Shown one piece after another: positions 1-5,274 of a stretch of 5,274 nucleotides of DNA. The stretch spans positions 1 to 5,274 of the forward strand of contig JADFSQ010000169.1 in NCBI GenBank assembly GCA_022560715.1, in the 5' to 3' direction. The notes beneath the pieces were generated by a model that saw only the letters and a program-made list of their open reading frames with translations, was not told the DNA's origin and did not search any database. Position numbers and translations under genes: made by a program. Within the stretch, counting starts at the first letter, position 1; each line of letters begins with the position of its first letter. The stretch is from Bacteroidota bacterium (GTDB lineage Bacteria > Bacteroidota > Bacteroidia > Flavobacteriales > Flavobacteriaceae).

Positions 1-91
1 CTGTGTGTTTAGACGGGGCGGGTGCGTTTGGCCGTGCCGGCGTCTTGGGGAAATCGGATCTCCCGGCTCTTTGGGCTCCGTCGCTCGGTCA
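1..91. other. GC-rich block at left edge, probable chimeric or foreign sequence
   Basis: I count 59 G or C in the first 90 bases, while the DNA immediately after is strongly AT-rich although it lies in the same reading frame. In the purL frame the block encodes a Gly/Ala/Leu-rich string that does not match the expected PurL segment leading to GIATSIGHAP; neither other forward frame restores it. On the minus strand a 27-codon open frame fits inside (ATG near base 90, stop near base 10), with no recognisable product. Most likely an assembly or amplification chimera at a contig end, less likely a real insertion. The source of the block is unknown to me. Confidence 0.6.
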
Positions 92-1841
92 TTCAGGATT
101 AATCAATCCTGTTGCAGGAAGTAGAAATAGTATTACTGAAGCCTTGACCAATATTATTTGGGCGCCTTTAAAGGATGGTTTGCAAAGTGTTTCCTTATCT
201 GCAAACTGGATGTGGCCTTGCAAAAATAAAGGAGAAGACGCACGACTATATGAAGCTGTAAAAGCTATTTCGGAATTTGCAATCGATTTAGGAATCAACG
301 TGCCTACAGGAAAGGATTCGCTTTCAATGAAACAGAAATATGCTAACGAAGAGGTTATTGCTCCTGGAACAGTTATTATTTCAGCAGTTGGAAATTGTAA
401 CGACATTACTAAAGTTGTAGAGCCAGTTTTTCAAAAAAATGCTGGAGATATTTACTATATTAATATTTCACAAGACAACTTTAAACTTGGTGGAAGTTCG
501 TTTGCACAAATATTAAATAAAATTGGGAATGAGGCACCTGATGTTAAAGATGCATCTTATGTGAAAAATGTATTCAACACTATTCAGAATTTAATTAGAG
601 ATGAGCAAATTGTTGCAGGACACGATGTGGCTTCAGGCGGATTGATTACTACCTTGCTTGAAATGTGTTTTGCTGATAATAAATTGGGAGCTATTATTGA
701 TTTATCTGAATTAAAAGAAAATGACACAATCAAATTATTATTTTCTGAAAATTCAGGAATCGTTTTTCAAACTAAATTAGATTTTAATGAAAATGTTTTA
801 GTAAAAGCTAAAATAGATGCAATTAAAATTGGAAAAGTAACTTCTGATGGTGTTTTTTCTTTAAAAAATGGTTCAACAGGTATTGGATATAATTCAATTA
901 ATAATCTACGGGATGTCTGGTATAAGACCTCTTTTTTATTAGATCAAATACAAACTGCTAATAATTTGGCGAAAGCACGATATAAAAACTACAAAAATCA
1001 ACCATTACATTATATTTTTCCGAACCATTTCACAGGAAAATTAAAGGACACTTTACAGTTGTCAGACCTTCCCTATATCCATTGGGAGCAGTCGAGACCA
1101 AAAGCAGCAATATTACGTGAAAAAGGAAGTAATAGTGAGCGCGAAATGGCAAACGCCATGTATCTCGCTGGTTTTGATGTAAAAGATGTACACATGACCG
1201 ATTTAATTTCTGGTCGGGAAACGCTTGAAGACATTCAGTTTATTGGTGCTGTTGGTGGTTTTAGTAATAGCGATGTTCTCGGTTCGGCAAAAGGTTGGGC
1301 AGGCGCATTTTTGTATAACGAAAAAGCAAATTCAGCCTTAAAGAATTTCTTTAAAAGAAACGACACATTATCTGTCGGAATCTGTAATGGTTGCCAACTT
1401 TGGATGGAGTTAGACCTCATCAATCCAGAACACGATATTCATGGTAAATTAACTTATAACGATTCCGGAAAGCATGAAAGTGCATTTACTTCAGTAACAA
1501 TACAAGAGAATAATTCGGTAATGCTTTCTACTTTAGCAGGAAGTACTTTAGGTGTTTGGATTTCTCATGGAGAAGGAAAATTTACTTTACCTTATTCCGA
1601 AGATAATTATAATATTGTTGCAAAGTATGCTTACGCTGAATATCCTTCAAACCCAAATGGTTCTCATTTCAATACTGCCATGATGTGTGATAAAACAGGA
1701 AGACACTTGGTAACTATGCCACATATTGAGCGTTCTACCTTTCAATGGAATTGGGCAAATTACCCAAAAAACAGAAAAGATGAAATATCGCCTTGGTTAG
1801 AAGCCTTTGTGAATGCTCGACTTTGGATTGAGAAACAATAA
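3..1841 (+). CDS. purL: Phosphoribosylformylglycinamidine synthase, C-terminal half (5' end outside window)
   Basis: Large single-chain FGAM synthase, a cytosolic enzyme of purine synthesis that converts FGAR, glutamine and ATP to FGAM. About 612 codons are present against roughly 1,200-1,300 for the full protein, so the N-terminal and first synthase regions are missing. Residue numbers count from base 3. Synthase-domain signatures include SANWMWP (66-72), TGKDSLSM (102-109) and GHDVASGGL (206-214). A linker leads to the class I glutamine amidotransferase domain from about residue 367 (KAAILREKGSNSERE). Its triad is complete: nucleophile Cys461 in GICNGCQ, and His574 and Glu576 in MPHIERS. 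The C-terminus ends normally at TAA. The GTG at base 3 is not a real start; the frame is simply open to the edge. Residues 1 to about 30 are encoded by a GC-rich block and do not resemble PurL; recognisable similarity begins near SGLINPVAGSRN (base 93 on). The preceding APSLGH faintly recalls the family's ATSIGH. The family call is very secure; the first 90 bases are doubtful. Confidence 0.95.
   Translation: MCLDGAGAFGRAGVLGKSDLPALWAPSLGHSGLINPVAGSRNSITEALTNIIWAPLKDGLQSVSLSANWMWPCKNKGEDARLYEAVKAISEFAIDLGINVPTGKDSLSMKQKYANEEVIAPGTVIISAVGNCNDITKVVEPVFQKNAGDIYYINISQDNFKLGGSSFAQILNKIGNEAPDVKDASYVKNVFNTIQNLIRDEQIVAGHDVASGGLITTLLEMCFADNKLGAIIDLSELKENDTIKLLFSENSGIVFQTKLDFNENVLVKAKIDAIKIGKVTSDGVFSLKNGSTGIGYNSINNLRDVWYKTSFLLDQIQTANNLAKARYKNYKNQPLHYIFPNHFTGKLKDTLQLSDLPYIHWEQSRPKAAILREKGSNSEREMANAMYLAGFDVKDVHMTDLISGRETLEDIQFIGAVGGFSNSDVLGSAKGWAGAFLYNEKANSALKNFFKRNDTLSVGICNGCQLWMELDLINPEHDIHGKLTYNDSGKHESAFTSVTIQENNSVMLSTLAGSTLGVWISHGEGKFTLPYSEDNYNIVAKYAYAEYPSNPNGSHFNTAMMCDKTGRHLVTMPHIERSTFQWNWANYPKNRKDEISPWLEAFVNARLWIEKQ
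94..111. repeat. Perfect 7-bp inverted repeat at the GC-rich/AT-rich junction
   Basis: CAGGATT (94-100), loop AATC, then AATCCTG (105-111) form a perfect 7-bp stem. It sits exactly where base composition switches from GC-rich to native purL sequence. The right arm is inside well-conserved PurL codons (LINPVAG), so the hairpin may be coincidental. Its place at the junction fits a fold-back or template-switch artefact, which is an inference. Confidence 0.5.
1828..1840 (+). repeat. Direct repeat copy 1, TTGAGAAACAATA, at the end of purL
   Basis: These 13 bases cover the last codons and most of the stop codon of purL. An exact second copy occurs at 2460-2472, so the two copies bracket the small exported-protein gene. 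In AT-rich DNA of this length one exact 13-mer pair is about what chance would give, so only the placement is suggestive. Confidence 0.4.
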
Positions 1842-1914
1842 TTTTAATCTTACAATAAGAATACATATATTTATCCGACTTTGTAATTACTCCTTTTTTA
1901 TAAAATTAACTACT

Positions 1915-2403
1915 ATGAAACTCCTTACTAAAATAACATCAACTCACTTTTTTGTTTACTTTTTAATGATTTTATTTGGTTCAATTAATGAATTAAATTC
2001 CCAAGAACAAAACCAAAATAACGAAATGGCAAAAATCGTTTCTGTTGAAGTTTCAGGAAATGAAACTTCCTATTCGTTTAAAGTTGGTATTTCCAGTCCT
2101 GATACAGGTTGCGACCAATATGCAAATTGGTGGGAAGTCATTTCTGAAGATGGCGAATTAATTTATCGTAGAATATTAGGACACAGCCATGTAAACGAAC
2201 AACCTTTTGTTCGTTCTGGTGGAAAGGTAAACATTTTAAATAACCAAATTGTTATTGTTCGTGTACATATGAATACTTCCGGTTATGGTACAAAAACTTT
2301 TAAAGGTTCAGTTAACAATGGTTTTACAGCTTTTGATACTGATCAAAATTTTGCAAAAAATTTAGCTAATATAAAACCATTACCAACTGGTTGTGCCTTT
2401 TAA
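1915..2403 (+). CDS. Small exported protein of a conserved, unnamed family
   Basis: A 162-residue protein. ATG 1915 is chosen because it gives a typical signal peptide: two lysines (K2, K6), a hydrophobic stretch about residues 12-24 (FFVYFLMILFG), and a likely cleavage near LNS-QEQ (29/30). The frame is open further upstream, but that would overlap the end of purL and bury the signal peptide. No lipobox cysteine is present, so it is probably periplasmic or secreted. The mature part has alternating beta-like segments (IVSVEVSG, YSFKVGISS, IVIVRVHM) and conserved-looking stretches around DTGCDQYANWWEV (63-75), RRILGHSHVNEQPF (85-98) and GSVNNGF (131-137). The only two cysteines, C66 and C160, both follow Thr-Gly and could form a disulfide. 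I recall similar hypothetical proteins in Bacteroidota and cyanobacteria but know no function. It begins 73 bp after purL; no clear promoter or Shine-Dalgarno is visible, so readthrough from purL is possible. Confidence 0.85.
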   Translation: MKLLTKITSTHFFVYFLMILFGSINELNSQEQNQNNEMAKIVSVEVSGNETSYSFKVGISSPDTGCDQYANWWEVISEDGELIYRRILGHSHVNEQPFVRSGGKVNILNNQIVIVRVHMNTSGYGTKTFKGSVNNGFTAFDTDQNFAKNLANIKPLPTGCAF

Positions 2404-2459
2404 AATAAACCGATCCGTATTATTTTAGATAGAAGTATTTGTAAGCATAAGATTGTAGG

Positions 2460-2472
2460 TTGAGAAACAATA
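2460..2472 (+). repeat. Direct repeat copy 2, TTGAGAAACAATA, before the acyl-CoA ligase
   Basis: Exact repeat of 1828-1840, located 57 bases after the stop of the exported-protein gene and just before the ligase promoter. It could be the scar of an insertion that placed the exported-protein gene behind purL, or chance. Confidence 0.4.
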
Positions 2473-2483
2473 GATTTCCACAT

Positions 2484-2513
2484 TTGTAAAATCCTTGTAA
2501 TTTTTTTACTTTG
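2484..2513 (+). promoter_or_regulatory. Probable Bacteroidota-type promoter of the acyl-CoA ligase gene
   Basis: TTG at 2484-2486 is followed 19 bases later by TTACTTTG at 2506-2513. This matches the Bacteroidota -33 TTG / -7 TAnnTTTG pattern at normal spacing with one mismatch (T for A at the second position). A transcript starting near 2520 would have a leader of about 18 nt before ATG 2538, and no Shine-Dalgarno is seen, as usual in this phylum. This suggests the ligase is transcribed on its own. Confidence 0.55.
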
Positions 2514-2537
2514 CAATACTAACTTTCACTGAAACTA

Positions 2538-4307
2538 ATGACAGAGATTACAAGATTATTCGACTTCCCCTATTATCAACTCGAAAAATATAATTTAGAC
2601 AAAGCCTTAACAACTAAATATGATGGTGAATGGAAATCCATTTCTACACAAGAATATATTGATAAAGCCAATGCAATAAGTAGAGCCTTATTGAAACTTG
2701 GTGTTCAAAAAAATGATAAAATAGCTGTAATTTCTACTACTAATAGAACCGAATGGAATATTATGGACATTGGCATTCTTCAAGTTGGTGCGCAAAATAT
2801 TCCTATTTATCCTACAATTTGTGCCGACGATTACGAATATGTATTAAACCATAGTGAATCTATTTATTGCTTTGTTTCAGACGAAGAAGTGCTTCAAAAA
2901 GTATTAAAAATTAAAGACAAAACACATTTGAAAGAAGTCTATTCTTTTAATCAAATTAATGGCTGCAAGCACTATTCCGAATTATTAGAACTAGGTAAAG
3001 ACAACAGTACACAGCAAGAAGTAGAAGCAAGAAAAAATGCAATAAAATCTTCCGATTTAGCGACCATCATTTATACATCTGGCACCACCGGAATACCAAA
3101 AGGTGTGATGTTGTCTCATAATAATATTGTAAGTAATGTGTTGGCATGTGGAAAAAGAATTCATTTATCTCACGGCTCCAGAGCTTTAAGTTTCCTTCCA
3201 GTTTGTCATATTTTTGAGCGTATGATGCTGTATTTATACCAATATAACGGTATTGAAATTTATTTTGCAGAATCTATAGAGAAAGTGAGTATAAATTTAA
3301 ATGAAGTAAAACCTCATATAATGACTGCCGTTCCGAGATTGTACGAAAAAATGTATGACAGAATTTATGCACGAGGTGAAGATTTATCAGGAATTAAGAA
3401 AAAATTATTTTATTGGGCTATAAATTTAGGACTACAATACGAACCCTACGGAGCAAATGGTTGGTGGTATGAAAAAAAATTAGGCGTAGCACGAAAACTA
3501 ATATTCTCTAAATGGCAACAAGGCTTTGGTGGCAATTTAAAACTAATGGTTTCTGGGAGTGCTCCGCTACAAGCACGTCTTACAAGAATATTTACTGCCG
3601 CTGGTTTACCAATTATGGAAGGTTATGGATTGACTGAAACTTCTCCTGTGGTTTCTATAAACGATATGCTTAATGGCGGCTTTAAAATTGGTGCCGTTGG
3701 CAAAATTATAGATGAAGTTGTAGTTAAAATTGCCGAGGATGACGAAATTCTAGTAAAAGGACCAAATGTTATGTTAGGTTATTATAAAGACCCCGAAAAA
3801 ACGGCTAGTGTAATGACTGGAGATTATTTTCATACAGGTGACAAAGGTAAGATTGATAGCGATGGGTTTTTAAGTATTACTGGGCGCAAAAAAGAAATGT
3901 TTAAAACTTCGGGTGGTAAATATGTTGTACCTGCACTTTTAGAAAACGAACTGAAACAATCTTTATTTATAGAACAAATAATGGTTGTTGGTGAAAACGA
4001 AAAAATGCCAGCCGCAATTATACAACCCAATTTTGAGTTTATTAAAGAGTGGATTATCAAGAAAAGAAAAGACGTACAAACCGATACTGTTTCCATAGCA
4101 AATTCGGAAATTGTTATAAAACGTATTCAAAAGGAAATCGATACCTGCAATGCTAATTTTGGGCATTGGGAGCAAATAAAACGCTTTGAGCTCACTCACT
4201 CCGTATGGAATATTGACGATGGACACCTTACCCCTACCATGAAAATGAAACGCGATGTTATTAAAGAAATCTATAAGGATCTTTACGATAAGATTTATAG
4301 CCCTTAA
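2538..4307 (+). CDS. AMP-forming long-chain fatty acid--CoA ligase (ANL superfamily)
   Basis: A complete 589-residue acyl-CoA synthetase, a normal length for the long-chain (FadD/ACSL-like) group. It activates a fatty acid with ATP to acyl-AMP and then transfers it to CoA, at the cytoplasmic side of the membrane, for lipid synthesis or degradation. All core motifs are present: the phosphate-binding loop TIIYTSGTTGIPKG (176-189), the VPRLYEKMYDRI segment typical of long-chain enzymes (265-276), GYGLTETSP (362-370) for adenine and acyl binding, HTGD (432-435) with the ribose-binding aspartate, the hinge region TGRKKEMFKTSGGK (448-461), and the C-terminal TPTMKMKR (565-572), in which K569 is the likely adenylation lysine. 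No signal peptide or membrane segment is seen. ATG 2538 lies about 18 nt after the predicted transcription start. Chain-length specificity cannot be read from the sequence; fadD is the usual label, but I do not assign it. No fatty-acid genes are adjacent. Confidence 0.95.
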   Translation: MTEITRLFDFPYYQLEKYNLDKALTTKYDGEWKSISTQEYIDKANAISRALLKLGVQKNDKIAVISTTNRTEWNIMDIGILQVGAQNIPIYPTICADDYEYVLNHSESIYCFVSDEEVLQKVLKIKDKTHLKEVYSFNQINGCKHYSELLELGKDNSTQQEVEARKNAIKSSDLATIIYTSGTTGIPKGVMLSHNNIVSNVLACGKRIHLSHGSRALSFLPVCHIFERMMLYLYQYNGIEIYFAESIEKVSINLNEVKPHIMTAVPRLYEKMYDRIYARGEDLSGIKKKLFYWAINLGLQYEPYGANGWWYEKKLGVARKLIFSKWQQGFGGNLKLMVSGSAPLQARLTRIFTAAGLPIMEGYGLTETSPVVSINDMLNGGFKIGAVGKIIDEVVVKIAEDDEILVKGPNVMLGYYKDPEKTASVMTGDYFHTGDKGKIDSDGFLSITGRKKEMFKTSGGKYVVPALLENELKQSLFIEQIMVVGENEKMPAAIIQPNFEFIKEWIIKKRKDVQTDTVSIANSEIVIKRIQKEIDTCNANFGHWEQIKRFELTHSVWNIDDGHLTPTMKMKRDVIKEIYKDLYDKIYSP

Positions 4308-4365
4308 AAGCTGTTTTTACTTTAAGATAAAAATAATTAACTTGTAGTCATAAACGAAATAAGAG

Positions 4366-4385
4366 CAATTGTATGTGTACAGTTG
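4366..4385 (+). other. Compact hairpin upstream of the HEPN-like gene
   Basis: CAATTGTA (4366-4373), loop TGTG, TACAGTTG (4378-4385) form an 8-bp stem with one G-T wobble and a 4-nt loop, 29 bases before ATG 4415. No T-run follows, so it is not a standard intrinsic terminator. It could be an operator (dyad for a dimeric regulator), an mRNA leader structure, or a recombination-type site. Function unknown. Confidence 0.5.
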
Positions 4386-4397
4386 TTGTAGATAATT
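4385..4397 (+). repeat. Left copy of an imperfect inverted repeat flanking the HEPN-like gene
   Basis: GTTGTAGATAATT here matches the reverse complement of 5025-5037 (GTTGTAGGTAGTT) at 11 of 13 positions; both differences are A/G changes. It starts on the last base of the hairpin. A further TTGTAG occurs at 4342-4347. Confidence 0.35.
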
Positions 4398-4414
4398 AAA
4401 AACGAAAAATCTGA

Positions 4415-5023
4415 ATGACAAATTTAGAGTCTAATTTATACTCCATTGCGTTTTTAACAACTTTAATAAAAACATCTATTTACACTTTAGATGAGACAAT
4501 AAAAAATGAAAAACAATTAAATAAAATTCCGTTCGCTGACGATTTTCTTCAAAAAACTGGATTCCCAAATTCAATAAGAGCAATAGTTTCACAATACTCG
4601 ATAGTACAATTTTGCTCTCTTTTAGATGAATATAAAAATTTTAATCCAAAACATATTGGAAAAGAATATACTGAAAGAATTCTCAAAGTTCGAAAAATAA
4701 ATAAATATGTCCTTCAAAGAATAAATAAATGTAAAAATTTATATGAATATCGAAATCAAATCGCGGCGCATAACTTCGAAATCAAGAAAAAATCAATCCT
4801 TATAAAGAACGAACTCACAGAATACAATATTCCTGATACACTCGAAGAAAAATATTTATTCTATAAGATAACTGAAAAAATGTGTCGAAATATATTTAAA
4901 GAATTCAAAGAGATTAGAGACAATTTTGATTTTGATATGAATTTGGGCAAAAAATTAAAAGTGATAAAAAATTTAGATGTCAATTTAAAATCAGAACTTG
5001 AATTAATTGGAAAAAATATGTAA
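4415..5023 (+). CDS. HEPN-like protein, candidate toxin or antiviral ribonuclease
   Basis: A 202-residue, lysine- and asparagine-rich, apparently all-helical soluble protein with no signal peptide or membrane segment. I do not recognise a named family. The telling motif is YRNQIAAHN: R113, N114 and H119 form an RN-x4-H pattern. R-x4-6-H with a following polar Asn is the catalytic signature of HEPN RNases, found in abortive-infection proteins, toxins of HEPN-MNT pairs and other RNA-targeting defence proteins. The motif sits between predicted helices (about 85-118 and 141-170), as in HEPN folds. The C-terminal tail (about 175-202) is strongly basic. ATG 4415 is the only sensible start and follows an A-rich leader (aaaacgaaaaatctga). 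The gene is visibly more AT-rich than its neighbours and has no nucleotidyltransferase (MNT) or other antitoxin partner next to it within the window. It could also be a non-catalytic helical protein with a chance motif. Confidence 0.8.
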   Translation: MTNLESNLYSIAFLTTLIKTSIYTLDETIKNEKQLNKIPFADDFLQKTGFPNSIRAIVSQYSIVQFCSLLDEYKNFNPKHIGKEYTERILKVRKINKYVLQRINKCKNLYEYRNQIAAHNFEIKKKSILIKNELTEYNIPDTLEEKYLFYKITEKMCRNIFKEFKEIRDNFDFDMNLGKKLKVIKNLDVNLKSELELIGKNM

Positions 5024-5024
5024 A

Positions 5025-5037
5025 AACTACCTACAAC
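5025..5037 (-). repeat. Right copy of the imperfect inverted repeat flanking the HEPN-like gene
   Basis: AACTACCTACAAC lies 2 bases after the HEPN-like stop codon. Its reverse complement pairs with 4385-4397 at 11 of 13 positions. Together the two copies enclose almost exactly the gene and its leader (about 650 bp). The score is low enough that chance cannot be excluded. Confidence 0.35.
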
Positions 5038-5128
5038 ACCATTAATCGTTGCAAAAGACCCCATAATTCCTAAATAACACTTAAAAGCCCTAAATTTAAG
5101 AGTCCTAATTATGCGAGCTATACGATTT

Positions 5129-5274
5129 CTAAATTAGAATTTTATTTTGATACATTTGCTTTTCACCCCAACTTCTCATTTGACTAATAAATGGTATTAA
5201 TTCCTTACCTGTTTTGGTAAGTGCTTATTCAACTCTTGGAGGAACTTCTAAATATGCTAAAATGAAAGCTGTAA
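5129..5274 (-). pseudogene. HxlR-family transcriptional regulator, C-terminal end with in-frame stop
   Basis: Read on the minus strand from the window edge, one frame gives AYLEVPPRVE, then a TAA at 5227-5225, then ALTKTGKELIPFISQMRSWG and EKQMYQNKILI before TAG at 5131-5129. EVPPRVEY-SLT-x-GK-LIP-WGE is the hallmark wing and last helix of HxlR winged-helix regulators, which usually are repressors of nearby detoxification or redox genes. The TAA falls exactly at the family's conserved tyrosine, so one base change (TAT or TAC to TAA) explains it. The few residues before AYLEVPP (TAFIL) fit the family poorly, hinting at further decay or a small deletion; the rest of the gene lies beyond the window. 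The product would lack the last helix used in dimer formation. A sequencing error near a contig end is the main alternative. The family call is strong even though only about 47 codons are visible. Confidence 0.7.

Noticed and set aside
3..5. GTG at base 3 as start codon of the purL frame
   Set aside because: The protein is only the C-terminal half of PurL and the frame runs to the window edge; nothing supports initiation here.
89..406. Minus-strand open frame inside purL (also 1235-1423)
   Set aside because: Antisense to strongly conserved PurL codons, with no recognisable protein character.
1813..1914. Upstream extension of the exported-protein frame, overlapping purL
   Set aside because: It would add 34 residues before a well-formed signal peptide and overlap conserved purL codons; ATG 1915 fits better.
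3830..4226. Two overlapping minus-strand open frames inside the acyl-CoA ligase
   Set aside because: They lie opposite conserved ligase motifs and look like shadows of the coding strand.
5031..5057. Integron attC-like site after the HEPN-like gene (CAAC...GTTG)
   Set aside because: The core sites do not fit RYYYAAC and GTTRRRY, and no long imperfect stem or integrase is visible.
4861..5064. Minus-strand open frame over the end of the HEPN-like gene
   Set aside because: Phe/Ser/Ile-rich translation typical of the antisense of a Lys/Asn/Glu-rich gene.
5080..5100. CTTAAA / TTTAAG inverted repeat between the converging genes as a two-way terminator
   Set aside because: Only 6 A/T-rich base pairs with a 9-nt loop and no T-run on either strand.
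5127..5139. Near-palindrome TTCTAAATTAGAA as an operator
   Set aside because: It overlaps the stop codon of the HxlR fragment, is all but A/T and short, and is not in a promoter position for any visible gene.
5184..5274. Plus-strand open frame at the right edge (reads NSLPVLVSAYSTLGG)
   Set aside because: The opposite strand gives a clear HxlR signature in two blocks, so this is its shadow; there is no suitable start.

Overview
The window is a piece of a low-GC Bacteroidota genome, most likely of the Flavobacteriia. The evidence is a large single-chain PurL of Bacteroidota character, A/T-rich start regions without Shine-Dalgarno sequences, and a promoter before the acyl-CoA ligase that resembles the Bacteroidota TTG / TAnnTTTG pattern. 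The class assignment is an inference from sequence character, not from a search.

Layout from left to right. Bases 1-1841 hold the C-terminal half of purL (purine synthesis), but the first ~90 bases are GC-rich (59 of 90 by my count), do not read like PurL, and end at a small perfect hairpin; this looks like a chimeric contig end. Next comes a small secreted protein of a conserved but unnamed family (1915-2403), then a full-length AMP-forming long-chain acyl-CoA synthetase (2538-4307) with its own plausible promoter. After it lies a very AT-rich gene (4415-5023) for a 202-residue protein with an R-N-x4-H motif typical of HEPN ribonucleases. This gene is preceded by a compact hairpin and bracketed by a short imperfect inverted repeat. 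At the right edge, on the minus strand, is the C-terminal end of an HxlR-family regulator (5129-5274) interrupted by an in-frame TAA exactly where the family has a tyrosine.

The three plus-strand genes at the left are ordinary chromosomal genes with no evident shared pathway: purine synthesis, an exported protein of unknown role, and fatty-acid activation. The right part (4308-5274) looks more like accessory DNA, with a lone HEPN-like gene next to a broken regulator. I see no tRNA, rRNA, CRISPR array, transposase or integrase. No gap between genes exceeds 300 bases: 2404-2537 holds the ligase promoter, 4308-4414 the hairpin and repeats, and 5024-5128 only weak inverted repeats. I found no convincing new multi-gene system. 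The best leads are the HEPN-like cassette, the broken HxlR gene and the odd left edge.
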